A stretch of 43,975 nucleotides of DNA from Bacillota bacterium (GCA_029776155.1 JAKOTU010000071.1:1-43975), one strand, 5' to 3'. Shown: positions 16,207 to 24,655, counted from the stretch's first letter. Numbers and translations: made by a program. The notes: generated by a model not told the origin, from the letters alone.

Positions 16207-18187
16207 AGCTTTTCAGGAAACGGTCAAACCAAGCGGTGATCTCCTTCAGACGGCGCAGGCGAGCCTTGGGCTTGCCGCTGCGGCTCAAGTCATGGTTTTC
16301 TCCCTTGAAGATGCACACCCGTGCTTCCACGCCGTGATCCTTCAGGGCTGTAAACATCTGCAGGGCCTCGGGCAGCCAGCAGCGGTAATCGGCATCGGAA
16401 TGGATGAACAGGGTGGGAGTCTGGACCCTGTCCGCGTATTTCAGGGGAGAGTGCTCCCAGAGCTTGGCCGGGTCAGACCAGGGCGTGGCCCCGATTTGGT
16501 CCGGAGCGAAGAAGTAACCGATATCGGTGGTATAACCCATGGAGAACCAGTTGGAAATGCTGCGCTGGCTCACCGCGGCCCTAAAGCGCTGGGTGTGGCC
16601 GATTATCCAGTTGGTCATAAAGCCGCCGTAAGAGCCTCCTGTAACGCCCACCCTCTCTGGGTCAATGGCGGGAAAGCGCTCCAGCACCGCATCGGTAAAG
16701 CGCATCAGGTCGTCGTAGTCGATTGTTCCATACCTGCCGCGGATGTCTGCAAACTCGTTGCCCCGGCCGTCACTGCCCCGGGGATTGCAGAAAAAGACAA
16801 AATACCCTTGATTGGCCCAGTACTGCATCTCGTGGACGAACACCGTTCCGTAAACGGTCTTGGGTCCCCCGTGAATGTTCAAAATGGCCGGGTAGCGCTG
16901 ACCCTCCACGTAATCCACCGGCTTGAGTACCCAGCCCTCTATGCTCAGTCCAGGGGCGGTTTCGCAGCTCAGCGCCTCTGGCTCGGCGAGCTTGCGCTCC
17001 CTGGATACCCAGGTATTGAACGAAGTCAGCTGGCGTGCGGCACCGTTTTCCAGGGAGTAGAGCTCCTGCAGCTGCAGCCCCCGCAGGGCTACGAACAAGA
17101 TGCTCTCGCCTTTGACACTGAAGCAATCTACTGAACCCTCGGTTGTGAGCACACGCTCGATTCTGCCGGCGCCGTCGATGCGGTTCAGGTAAGCGCTGTG
17201 GCCTTCCGTGGTGGTGAAGTAGATGCAGCCACCGTCCAGCTGGCTTGCATTGCGCGGGCCGAAGCGGCAGTCGGAGTTCACCGAGTTGCCGATGCTGGCA
17301 TCGAAATCTGGTGTCAAGGGGGTTTTGGTGCCAGCGGTAATGTTGATCAGGTAGAAACGGGGGTTTTCGTTCAGTCCGTAACGCCTGCAATCAGAACCCC
17401 AGCAGATCAGCTCGTTGTCACTGTAGAAATGGGCTTCGTGATAGGTGAACTCATGCGCGGCCGTGATCTGCCTAACTTCCCGCTGCTCCAGATCGGCCAG
17501 ATAGAGGGCATTGGTAAACTGGGCTTTACCCTGGTATTCGGCACCCACAAACACTGCCTTGTCCCGGGTCGAATTGAGCTCACAACCGCTCACCTGCAGC
17601 AACTCGCCGCTTAAGGGTTCTAGGGCACCCGTGTGCTCATCGAAAAGGTAGAGCCGGGTGCGGCAGCCGCTCACAAAGCCTTCACCGTTGCTCCAATAGG
17701 GGATTTCCTCCAGCACTTCGTAGTTCTTCTCCTCGGAGCGTTCCTTGTCGTCCAGGGTGTCTAAATCCGCCCTGCGGGGGTTGAACAGGCAGGTGAGGAG
17801 GAAGCGCCCCCGGGGCAGGGGTTTGATGTCCAAGACCTGCTGGGGGATGCGGAAGGCTTCCACTGCCTCGCCTCCGGTGATGCGGATTTTGTAGAACACG
17901 GTAAACTCTTCGCCCTTGTTCTGGCGCTCCAGGTCTTGGGCGCTGCGCAGGGAGGCAAAGAGGATTTCTTCGTCGTTCAGCCAGATGAAGGCCCGTTCCT
18001 TGCCCAGTCCAGTGAGCTGGAAGCACTCCTGGCGCTCCAGGTCGTACAGCCAAAGGTGGGAGCGGTATTCGTTGTTCTCCAGATCCGCCTGGTGCACGGC
18101 AAAACAGGCCCGCAGGCCGTTGGGGCTGTGCTTGATGCCGGAAAGGAATTTGAAGTTGGCCAGATCGTCAAGGCGCAGGTTTTCCAT
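16205..18187 (-). CDS. S9-family prolyl oligopeptidase-like / acylaminoacyl peptidase
   Basis: A 660-residue serine peptidase. The N-terminal ~390 residues form a beta-propeller (for example LWLYDLERQECFQLTGLG, LYLADLEQREVRQIT). The C-terminal alpha/beta hydrolase domain has the nucleophile S519 in GGSYGG, D600 in HSDADYR and H632 in GENHD, plus the oxyanion-region motif HGGPKTVYG and FFCNPRGSDGRG. There is no signal peptide, so it is cytoplasmic and probably trims short peptides or acylated N-termini. The ATG at 18187 has AAGGGACG upstream. Length and order fit the YuxL/acylaminoacyl-peptidase type. It is monocistronic, with the terminator shared with the HAD gene. Confidence 0.92.
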   Translation of the reverse strand: MENLRLDDLANFKFLSGIKHSPNGLRACFAVHQADLENNEYRSHLWLYDLERQECFQLTGLGKERAFIWLNDEEILFASLRSAQDLERQNKGEEFTVFYKIRITGGEAVEAFRIPQQVLDIKPLPRGRFLLTCLFNPRRADLDTLDDKERSEEKNYEVLEEIPYWSNGEGFVSGCRTRLYLFDEHTGALEPLSGELLQVSGCELNSTRDKAVFVGAEYQGKAQFTNALYLADLEQREVRQITAAHEFTYHEAHFYSDNELICWGSDCRRYGLNENPRFYLINITAGTKTPLTPDFDASIGNSVNSDCRFGPRNASQLDGGCIYFTTTEGHSAYLNRIDGAGRIERVLTTEGSVDCFSVKGESILFVALRGLQLQELYSLENGAARQLTSFNTWVSRERKLAEPEALSCETAPGLSIEGWVLKPVDYVEGQRYPAILNIHGGPKTVYGTVFVHEMQYWANQGYFVFFCNPRGSDGRGNEFADIRGRYGTIDYDDLMRFTDAVLERFPAIDPERVGVTGGSYGGFMTNWIIGHTQRFRAAVSQRSISNWFSMGYTTDIGYFFAPDQIGATPWSDPAKLWEHSPLKYADRVQTPTLFIHSDADYRCWLPEALQMFTALKDHGVEARVCIFKGENHDLSRSGKPKARLRRLKEITAWFDRFLKS

Positions 18188-18322
18188 GGGCTGTCGTCCC
18201 TTCTTGTGGTGTTGGCATCATCTTCCGCACTGTGCTTGTCTTTTCCTGCCGAAGGGCTTATTAGGGAATTGTGATCCAAGCGTCAAAGTCTGGGTCTCTT
18301 GAGAAAATGTGCACAAACACTA

Positions 18323-18351
18323 TTGACGCTGGGGGACGGGGGTACTATAAT
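18323..18351 (+). promoter_or_regulatory. Near-consensus sigma-A promoter for the secreted 168-residue protein
   Basis: TTGACG (18323-18328), a 17-bp spacer and TATAAT (18346-18351): 11 of 12 consensus positions match. This is the best housekeeping promoter in the window and predicts strong constitutive transcription from about 18358. Confidence 0.88.
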
Positions 18352-18370
18352 AGGGCATGTGAACATCAAC

Positions 18371-18388
18371 TGCACTTGATGAAGTGCA
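18371..18388 (+). repeat. 5'-UTR stem-loop
   Basis: TGCACTT and AAGTGCA pair perfectly around a GATG loop a few bases after the predicted transcript start and about 27 nt before the start codon. Possible roles are 5' mRNA stabilisation or a protein-binding site. The stem does not cover the Shine-Dalgarno. Confidence 0.5.
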
Positions 18389-18414
18389 AATATTAAGTAG
18401 AAAGAGGCAGGTAG

Positions 18415-18921
18415 ATGAAGAGAAGTCTTGTAGCAGTTCTTGTGTTGGTTGCGCTTTTGGCTGTGGCTGGTTCCAGCTTGGCAGCGGAGATTAAGTTGGG
18501 CAAAGCTGATTTTGCGGCCCACGGCACCAAGTGCTTTACCGTAGCCGTTGTAGCCCTCGATGGTGACAAGATCGTTGCCGCTTACATCGATGAGTACCAG
18601 ATGCTGGGCAAAGGCGAGACCATTGGCGTTCCCAACGCCGAGTCTGCTTTCACCGTTGGCGAGACCTGGCTGGCTTCCAAGAAGGTAAACAACGAGTTCT
18701 ACAGCAACAACATGGCTCGTGCCGGCTCCACTGTGACCATCGCCGACAACTTCACAGCCATTGAAAACTTCGTAGTGGGCATGACCGTGGGCGAACTGGA
18801 AGCTCTGCTCAACTCCACGGAGAAAGAAGCAGCGGTTGACCTGGTCACCGGCGCAACCCTGGTTGACACCTACGGTTACCTCTCCGCTCTGCTGGCAGCC
18901 GCTAAGGACGCCCTGAAGTAA
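18415..18921 (+). CDS. Secreted small protein with ApbE-type flavinylation motif (FMN-binding-domain-like)
   Basis: A 168-residue exported protein with a signal peptide MKRSLVAVLVLVALLAVAGS cleaved near SLAA-E. The mature part is acidic and ends with the segment DLVTGATLVDT (142-152), followed by a helix YLSALLAAAKDALK. D-x-x-T-G-A-T matches the motif at which the ApbE flavin transferase attaches FMN covalently to the last Thr (here T148), as in RnfG, NqrC and extracytosolic FMN-binding proteins. An early LDGDKIVAAYIDEYQ strand pair fits the same fold. A strong promoter, leader hairpin and terminator make it a monocistronic, probably abundant protein. No ApbE or Rnf gene lies in the window. 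An extracellular electron carrier is an inference from the motif. Confidence 0.72.
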   Translation: MKRSLVAVLVLVALLAVAGSSLAAEIKLGKADFAAHGTKCFTVAVVALDGDKIVAAYIDEYQMLGKGETIGVPNAESAFTVGETWLASKKVNNEFYSNNMARAGSTVTIADNFTAIENFVVGMTVGELEALLNSTEKEAAVDLVTGATLVDTYGYLSALLAAAKDALK

Positions 18922-18950
18922 TCGGGACTAATTCTCCTAGAGTCATTACC

Positions 18951-18983
18951 TCCCCTGAGGATGCAACCTCGGGGGATTTTTTT
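18951..18983 (+). terminator. Intrinsic terminator
   Basis: TCCCCTGAGG pairs with CCTCGGGGGA around ATGCAA and is followed by seven T residues. It ends the strongly promoted secreted-protein gene. Confidence 0.9.
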
Positions 18984-18997
18984 GCGCTGCAGCTCAA

Positions 18998-19027
18998 AGC
19001 CCTGCGGACTTGATCAACCGCAGGGCT
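18998..19027 (-). terminator. Hairpin overlapping the 3' end of mrfB
   Basis: AGCCCTGCGG (18998-19007) and CCGCAGGGCT (19018-19027) form a perfect 10-bp stem with a 10-nt loop. On the minus strand it is followed only by TTTGAGC, so the T tract is weak. It includes the mrfB stop codon. Confidence 0.6.
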
Positions 19028-20237
19028 CCTCAGCTTCCCCTTGACTGTGCAGTTTGCCTTCAATCCTGTTCAGCCTGTGTTCCCAGGCGGGGGCGAGGGG
19101 CGACCTTTCCATCCAGGCTAGGGCCAAAGCTCGGCGGGCAATCTGCCTGGCCGCTGGGAGGTCCTTGGCACGATGTTCGTAGTGTTTGGCCAACTCTTCA
19201 GCGCTGTGCAGGTCCTGGGGGGCCCGGGAGAGGATCTCCTGCCAGAGCCCTGCCGCCTGCTGGTGACGTCCCAGGCGCTTGAGGATGGCGGCGCTCTGCC
19301 TGAGGATGCGCAGCAGTAGTTCAGGATGGGCGGCCAGATCCGCAGCCCGCTGCAGGTAGGCCAAGGCTGAGGATAGGTCCTGCTCTTGCGCGGCCAGCCT
19401 ACCCAGGGCTTCCGCTTCGTAGGGGCAGCTGCATTGGTTGGGCTCTAGCTGGAGCACTTGCCCCAGCCGGTACAACAGCGCCGCCATGGAGACAATGTCG
19501 AGGAAGTTGTGCTCCACAATATCCTGGAGAAGCTGACCCTGGCCGGTCTGGAGAAAGGAAAAGAAACGCTGGGGGATTTCATAGCCTGGAATATCGCCGG
19601 AGCGCTGTACGCCCAGAATGTTCTCTTCTAGACTGGCCAGACTGCAGCTGGCGAGTTTGTGCCGCCACAACCGGCGGGCCAGGGGCAGTAGATCGTAATG
19701 GGCCTTGTTTTTAGCCCCTTGAAAGCCCAGGCGGGCCAGGGCGAAGCGGGTGTGCAGCAGGGGCAGATCGAACACCCGCCCATTAAAGGACACCACTATT
19801 TCCTTTTGGGCCAGCTCTTGCTCCACCAAGTGGAGTAGGGCCAACTCTTCGTTATAATCACGCATGAGGATCTGTTTGACCACAAAGCGGCGCTCCGTGA
19901 AATAGCCCAGGCCTACCAGGAAGGCATAGGTCCCTGTGCCCCCGGCTAGGCCCGTTGTCTCCGTATCCAGAAAGAGGGCCTGATCCAGGGCAAAATCTCC
20001 GCTGCCCGGGACCAAACGGTCCAGGCTGCGGAAGGAGGCTTGGTACACCTCGCTCAAAGGCCACTTGCCGTGGCGGTGGTGGAGGGGCAGCTCCCTGGTT
20101 ACCACATAACAGGGACCCAGGGGAGTGGGGGTTTCCCTTCCCCCCAGGAAGGGATCGAGATCTACTGTACTCCTCGGGATGGAGGGGGAGTTACTTTTCT
20201 GGGGCAGCAGCTGCCGCAGCCTGCTCGTGAGATCCAT
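19014..20237 (-). CDS. mrfB: Mitomycin-repair exonuclease MrfB (YprB-like), RNase H fold + TPR
   Basis: A 407-residue protein of the YprB family. An RNase H-like DEDD exonuclease domain holds FLDTETTGLAGG (D91, E93), VVSFNGRVFDLPLL and a later NFLDIVSMAALL (Asp). The C-terminal third (about 270-400) is TPR-like helical. In Bacillus subtilis MrfA and MrfB form a UvrABC-independent pathway that removes mitomycin C-type DNA damage, with MrfB as the metal-dependent exonuclease. Here the ATG at 20237 lies inside the 3' end of mrfA (47-bp overlap), so the two genes should be translationally coupled. The extreme N-terminus is less certain because of this overlap. Confidence 0.9.
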   Translation of the reverse strand: MDLTSRLRQLLPQKSNSPSIPRSTVDLDPFLGGRETPTPLGPCYVVTRELPLHHRHGKWPLSEVYQASFRSLDRLVPGSGDFALDQALFLDTETTGLAGGTGTYAFLVGLGYFTERRFVVKQILMRDYNEELALLHLVEQELAQKEIVVSFNGRVFDLPLLHTRFALARLGFQGAKNKAHYDLLPLARRLWRHKLASCSLASLEENILGVQRSGDIPGYEIPQRFFSFLQTGQGQLLQDIVEHNFLDIVSMAALLYRLGQVLQLEPNQCSCPYEAEALGRLAAQEQDLSSALAYLQRAADLAAHPELLLRILRQSAAILKRLGRHQQAAGLWQEILSRAPQDLHSAEELAKHYEHRAKDLPAARQIARRALALAWMERSPLAPAWEHRLNRIEGKLHSQGEAEEPCG

Positions 20238-22506
20238 GACCCAATGCCCCCTTTAACAGCCACAAGGTGTGTGCTTTGCCGCCCTGGCCCACTTCTGCCG
20301 CGGGACCCACGCAAGATGGGCAGCCTGCTTCGCAGGGGCAGTTTTTGATAATGGACAGGGCTCTCCACAGCAGTCTGCCGTGGGCTGCAAACAGCTGCTC
20401 GCTGAAGCCCACTCCGCCGGGGTATTTTTCATAGATGAACACGGTGGGTTCGCCGGTGAAGGGCGACTTGATCTGGGCGGTTACGCCCAGATCGCTGGGC
20501 TCACACATGAGCTCCAGGGAGGCGATGTTGCCCAGCACGTTCGCCGCGCCCAACAGGGCGCTCTGCAGGGCACCTTGGTCCAAGTTCCCCGCAAAATCCT
20601 TTGGTACGCTGAACCAGTAGGCGGTGGTATGCATCTCCATTTCCGGCAGGGAGATCTGGCCCCAGCCGATGTTCTCATGGGTGTAGAATCTGATTTTCTT
20701 ATACATGTGCGTTTTAGCTGTAACCATCACTTCGCCCCAGCTGCGCCGGACGTGGGGCAGTGCTTCTTTGGCGAACACATCCAACACTTTCAGCTCCACA
20801 TCCAAATTGGCATCGGTGTAGTAATCCGTGGCCACTTCCCGGGCATAGGCCTTGTGCCCTTCCCAATCCAGGCGATCAATATGGTAGGTCTTGCTTTCGT
20901 GAATGTAGATGGCACCTTCGTGGATGAGCATGGGTGCGCTGAAGCGGTCCACTTCTCCGATGACCTGCGTTCTGCCCTCGGTGGTATCGATGACGACGAA
21001 GTTCTCCGTTGAGGCACTGCGCAGGGAAATGTGGGCGGCTGGGTAGTTTTCGCTCATCCAGTACCAGCGGCCGTCCACTTTGCGCAGCACCAGCTCCTCG
21101 GTGAGGTAATCGAGGATCTCGGTGGGATCCACTTCACCAAACAGCTCGCCCTCCCTGAAGGGCAGTTCAAAGGCTGCACATTTGAGATGGGAAACCAAAA
21201 TGAACAGGTTGTTGGGGTTAATGCGCGCGTACTCCACGCCCCGCTCCAGAAAGTAGTCTGGATTTTGGATCATGAACTGGTTCAAGGGGCTGCTTGTGGC
21301 CACCAGCACGGCCAGGGAGGGCCCATGGCTGCGCCCGGCCCGGCCCAGCTGCTGCCAGGTACTGGCGATGGTGCCGGGATAACCGGTGAGCACCGCGGCC
21401 TGCAGGGTGCCAATATCGATGCCCAGCTCCAGAGCATTGGTACTCACCACGCCCAGCACCCTGCCCGCCCGCAGATCCCGCTCGATCTCCCGGCGCTGCT
21501 TGGGCAGATACCCGCCGCGGTAGGCGCGGATTTTCTCCTCGGACTCACCCACTTTGTGGAAGGCTTTGCGCAGATAGGTGAGGAGTACTTCCGTATCCAA
21601 CCTGCTGCGGGCAAAGATGATGGTGGGGATCTTGTGGGAGATGAGTTCCCTGGCAATGGCCTCGGCCTCCAATAGGGAACTGCGCCTGATCCCCAGGGCC
21701 TGGTTCACCACAGGGGGGTTGTAGAAAAAGATGTCTTTGCGCCCCCGGGGGGCCCCGTTTTGGTCAATAACGCGGACGGGCCGGCCCAGGAGGGTCTCGC
21801 CGTGTTCCTGAGGGTTGGAAATGGTGGCCGAGGTACAGATGTACTGGGGGTTGGCCCCGTAAAAGCGGCAGATGTGGTCCAGCCTCCTAAGTACGTTGGC
21901 CACATGGGAGCCGAACACGCCGCGGTAGATGTGCAGTTCGTCAATGACCACGTATCTGAGGTTCTCAAACAGCCTGATCCACTTAGTGTGGTGGGGGAGG
22001 ATGCCGGAGTGCAGCATATCCGGGTTGGTGACCACGATGCTGCCCGCGGCGCGGATGGCAATGCGGGCATCCCCCGGCGTATCGCCGTCGTAGGTATAGG
22101 TCTTAATCCTGCCCCCCAGCTCATCGCTCCAGGCCATGAGCTCCGCGACCTGATCCTGGGCCAGGGCCTTGGTGGGGAACAGGTAGAGCGCGCGGGCCTC
22201 TTCATCCTCCAGGAGGGTCTGCAGCACAGGGAGGTTATAACACAGGGTTTTCCCGGAAGCGGTGGGCGTGACCACCACCAAGTTCTCTCCGGCCCGGGCT
22301 GCCCGCAGGGCCGCCGCTTGGTGCGAGTAGAGCCGCTCAATGCCCTTGCGCTTAAGCAGGGCCTGGAGTTGGGGATGGACAAACTCGGGGATGGACTCAA
22401 AACTCCCTTCTTGAGCTTCGATGGTGTACCGGAACGTGACGTTAGCCATAAAACGGGGATTGCTTTCCAGTTTTCTCAGGGCTTCTTCAACACTCACTGC
22501 CCACAC
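20191..22506 (-). CDS. mrfA: Mitomycin-repair superfamily 2 helicase MrfA (YprA-like)
   Basis: A 771-residue DEAD/H-type helicase with a DUF1998-type C-terminus. Visible motifs are Walker A TPTASGKT (80-87), DELH (189-192), SATIS (226-230), the VSTNALELGIDIG region and QQLGRAGR. The C-terminal NCPCEAGCPSC cluster supplies four closely spaced cysteines, a signature of MrfA thought to bind zinc. It acts with MrfB on DNA adducts. The GTG at 22506 is used; a second GTG at 22497 is possible. A strong divergent promoter sits only 16 bp upstream, which would give a leader of around 10 nt, so the first AAGGG or a near-leaderless mode must serve for initiation. Confidence 0.92.
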   Translation of the reverse strand: MWAVSVEEALRKLESNPRFMANVTFRYTIEAQEGSFESIPEFVHPQLQALLKRKGIERLYSHQAAALRAARAGENLVVVTPTASGKTLCYNLPVLQTLLEDEEARALYLFPTKALAQDQVAELMAWSDELGGRIKTYTYDGDTPGDARIAIRAAGSIVVTNPDMLHSGILPHHTKWIRLFENLRYVVIDELHIYRGVFGSHVANVLRRLDHICRFYGANPQYICTSATISNPQEHGETLLGRPVRVIDQNGAPRGRKDIFFYNPPVVNQALGIRRSSLLEAEAIARELISHKIPTIIFARSRLDTEVLLTYLRKAFHKVGESEEKIRAYRGGYLPKQRREIERDLRAGRVLGVVSTNALELGIDIGTLQAAVLTGYPGTIASTWQQLGRAGRSHGPSLAVLVATSSPLNQFMIQNPDYFLERGVEYARINPNNLFILVSHLKCAAFELPFREGELFGEVDPTEILDYLTEELVLRKVDGRWYWMSENYPAAHISLRSASTENFVVIDTTEGRTQVIGEVDRFSAPMLIHEGAIYIHESKTYHIDRLDWEGHKAYAREVATDYYTDANLDVELKVLDVFAKEALPHVRRSWGEVMVTAKTHMYKKIRFYTHENIGWGQISLPEMEMHTTAYWFSVPKDFAGNLDQGALQSALLGAANVLGNIASLELMCEPSDLGVTAQIKSPFTGEPTVFIYEKYPGGVGFSEQLFAAHGRLLWRALSIIKNCPCEAGCPSCVGPAAEVGQGGKAHTLWLLKGALGHGSHEQAAAAAAPEK

Positions 22507-22522
22507 CTACCCTTCTGCCTCC

Positions 22523-22551
22523 ATCATAGACGAACGGACGTTTGCAGTCAA
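22523..22551 (-). promoter_or_regulatory. Sigma-A promoter of mrfA-mrfB
   Basis: On the minus strand: TTGACT (22551-22546), 17 bp, TATGAT (22528-22523). The start point should fall near 22516, about 10 nt before the mrfA GTG. The GGAGG that looks like its ribosome site (22522-22518) would then lie upstream of or at the transcript start and not be available. Confidence 0.8.
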
Positions 22552-22559
22552 TCATCTGC

Positions 22560-22588
22560 TTGAGCAGGTGCAGGACAAATGCTATACT
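22560..22588 (+). promoter_or_regulatory. Sigma-A promoter of the EreA/ChaN-like secreted protein gene
   Basis: TTGAGC (22560-22565), 17 bp, TATACT (22583-22588). Its -35 box is 8 bp from the -35 box of the divergent mrfA promoter, so one regulator could affect both. Confidence 0.75.
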
Positions 22589-22622
22589 CGATGTATAAAG
22601 TATTCACAAAAGGAAGATGGTC

Positions 22623-24197
22623 ATGAAGCGACTTGTCTGTGCCGCGCTGCTGATCTGGGTTCTCGGCCTCGGGCCTTGGGCAGCGGCCGCCGCGGGCGGG
22701 GAGGGGACCCTCCTCGATCCCTCTTCTGTCCCAGCGGGCTGGGTGTTGGTGGGGGAGTATCTGGCTTCTCCGGCAGAGTTGGCAGAGTTTTCCGCTCGCC
22801 TGGGTGTGACCCTGCAGGAGCTGGTGAACTATACCTTTGCCACACCCCAGGGTACCATCCAAGTCAACCTGGTACTTACCGGAACCGATGGGGAGGCTGA
22901 GTCTCTGCAGCAGCTGTTTCTCAGTATTCATCCCCCAGAGCTGGTGGGGCGGAGCGGGCGCCGGGTGATGGAGATCATCACCGAGCTTCCTGAACTGGCT
23001 GACTTGGCCCGAGAGGCTTTGGTGTTTCAAAGGGCCGAGAACCTTTCCCCAGTGGAACCGTCTGTTCTGCGGGAATACTTAGAGGGTTGGAGCTGGACCG
23101 TTGCCACCTGGGAAGATCTCACCTGGCATCTTGGCCGGGAACTGGATTCCTACCGCGTTTTCTTGGTGGGGGAGAGCCACGGAGCAGCCTTTAACCAGGG
23201 GCTGCAGACTGCCTTGGTGGAATTCATGGTTAAGGAAGGGCAAGTACGCCATCTTCTGCTGGAGCTTTCCCCGAGCCTCGTGGGCTTTCTCCGGGAGTAC
23301 GTGCGCACGGGAGATGAAGCCCTGCTGCAGCTGGCCTTTGCCCAGGTGCAGGGAACCTATTTCTTCACCCAGGAAAACTACGCCCATTGGCAGAGCATCC
23401 GGGCCCTGCAGGAAGAGCTGCCCCCAGGGGAAGAACTGCGGCTGATTGGCTTAGATGTGGAGCATCAGCCCCTGATGGCCCTGCGTTATCTGCAGCATCT
23501 CCTCAGCAAGGTGCCAGAGGAAAGCTGGTCCAGCACAAAACTAGCCCAAATAAATCAAGTTCTTACCGGTGAGCTCAGGCTAGACTATGCTGAAGCGGTG
23601 CTTTTTACCGAGCATCTTCTGCTGGAGTTGGAAACAGCCCAGCTCCAAGAGGCCTTGGGAGAACTCTGGGGCGAGTTTGAGCTGGTCCTCTCCAGCCTGC
23701 TTGCGGGTCTGCAGCTGCAAAGCGTTTCCGGCCCTGCCTGGAACAACGGCCGCGATGCAGCTATGTATCATAACTTGCTTAAGCAGATCTCCCTGGACGG
23801 CGGAGAGAAGTATTTCGGCCAGTGGGGAGTGAACCACGTTTTTCAAGGGCAGCAGATGGGTGTGGACTGGTTAGCGGCGCGCTTAGCTGGAACCGAGGGA
23901 TTTGCCGGGTCCGTTTTCAGCCTGGTGCTCATCTACAGCGCCGGGGAACACCTCAGTCAAGACGGCCTGCAGGTGCTGCCCTTAGACACCTACCGCAGCA
24001 CAGCCGTTCCGTTACTGGCCGATCTGGCGGGAAAAGAACCCCTTTTGGTCAAACTGGATGGACTCGAGTCCCCTTTCAGCCGCAACCAGTTGTGGCCGCT
24101 AAAGGAAGCTGTCCCCCTTTCTGGGGTAACCACAGACTACTTCCAGTACATACTCTTGGTTCCGGGCGCGGGTGCCTCCACGCCCTTGGGGCTTTGA
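22623..24197 (+). CDS. Secreted EreA/ChaN-fold protein of unknown activity
   Basis: A 524-residue exported protein with a signal peptide (about 1-20, LVCAALLIWVLGLGPWAAAA). The ATG at 22623 is preferred over one two codons upstream because AAGGA lies 8 nt before it. Key segments are FLVGESHGAAFNQG, LLLELSPSLVGFLREY, LRLIGLDVEH, a NNGRDAAMYHNL helix and GQWGVNHV. The GE-x-H-G motif, RD-x-x-M helix and late H resemble the erythromycin-esterase/ChaN/TIKI (GX2GX2H-type) superfamily, in which His and Glu form the active site. The substrate is unknown and antibiotic hydrolysis should not be assumed. The N-terminal ~150 residues have no recognised domain. Confidence 0.6.
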   Translation: MKRLVCAALLIWVLGLGPWAAAAAGGEGTLLDPSSVPAGWVLVGEYLASPAELAEFSARLGVTLQELVNYTFATPQGTIQVNLVLTGTDGEAESLQQLFLSIHPPELVGRSGRRVMEIITELPELADLAREALVFQRAENLSPVEPSVLREYLEGWSWTVATWEDLTWHLGRELDSYRVFLVGESHGAAFNQGLQTALVEFMVKEGQVRHLLLELSPSLVGFLREYVRTGDEALLQLAFAQVQGTYFFTQENYAHWQSIRALQEELPPGEELRLIGLDVEHQPLMALRYLQHLLSKVPEESWSSTKLAQINQVLTGELRLDYAEAVLFTEHLLLELETAQLQEALGELWGEFELVLSSLLAGLQLQSVSGPAWNNGRDAAMYHNLLKQISLDGGEKYFGQWGVNHVFQGQQMGVDWLAARLAGTEGFAGSVFSLVLIYSAGEHLSQDGLQVLPLDTYRSTAVPLLADLAGKEPLLVKLDGLESPFSRNQLWPLKEAVPLSGVTTDYFQYILLVPGAGASTPLGL

Positions 24198-24205
24198 TCG
24201 CAGGG

Positions 24206-24238
24206 AAAAAGCTGGGTAGGGATAACTCACCTCCCAGC
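24206..24238 (-). terminator. Intrinsic terminator of the 92-residue spore-island gene
   Basis: On the minus strand GCTGGG and CCCAGC pair around a 16-nt spacer and are followed by TTTTTCCC. It lies 19 bp past the stop of the 92-residue gene. Confidence 0.65.
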
Positions 24239-24256
24239 CTTTAGGGATCATCTAGC

Positions 24257-24535
24257 CTAACGCCGCAGCCTTTGAAAGAAGGGTTCCAATTCGGGAACTG
24301 CCTCTCGGAGCTGATCAAGGAGCTGTTCAGTAACATCGCTGTCCACTTCGAGTTCACTTAATGCTTGGCTGAGGCGCGGCAGCACGTTCGCCGCCCTGGC
24401 CAAGGTCTCCCGCACATTCTCCCTCAGCTGGCTGAGGAGAGGGGCAATGACGGGATAACTGGTGAGGGCCAGGGCGCAGATCTGCAGGACTGAATCGACC
24501 AGCTGGGATGATTCAGTCCTTTGTTCTTCGCTCAT
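24257..24535 (-). CDS. 92-residue amphipathic helical protein, paralogue of the 25.9-kb gene
   Basis: A small all-helical protein with no recognised family. The ATG at 24535 (MSEEQRTESSQLVDS) is taken as the start; upstream in-frame ATGs at 24577 and 24643 add a basic tail (LRKRRRHQE) and run through a perfect hairpin. The central block ALALTSYPVIAPLLSQL and the C-terminal AVPELEPFFQRL align with ALALSYPSLTSLLGQL and FFPELEKLLKQG of the 91-residue protein encoded at 25900-26175. Both genes follow a 26-30-residue hydrophobic microprotein gene on the same strand. The sporulation link comes from the neighbouring yheC/D gene and the sigma-K-like promoter. Confidence 0.72.
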   Translation of the reverse strand: MSEEQRTESSQLVDSVLQICALALTSYPVIAPLLSQLRENVRETLARAANVLPRLSQALSELEVDSDVTEQLLDQLREAVPELEPFFQRLRR

Positions 24536-24623
24536 CTCCTGATGCCGCCTCCTTTTTCTCAGATTGGTCAAGACCATGGTTCCCGTTTCCAGGCCTTGGA
24601 TCATATTAATATAGCAGGGGAAG

Positions 24624-24647
24624 GAGGATGGGGATGCCCCCATCCTC
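24624..24647 (-). terminator. Perfect hairpin between the microprotein and 92-residue genes
   Basis: GAGGATGGGG and CCCCATCCTC form a perfect 10-bp stem with a 4-nt loop, 9 bp after the microprotein stop codon. No T tract follows on the minus strand (CTTCCCCTGC). It may attenuate or process the transcript so that the small peptide is made in excess over the 92-residue protein. Confidence 0.5.
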
Positions 24648-24655
24648 GGCAGGTG

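Noticed and set aside
16770..17390. 206-residue minus-strand frame in a different register within the S9 peptidase gene
   Set aside because: It is an out-of-frame reading of the peptidase, with Arg/His/Pro-rich composition and no start signal.
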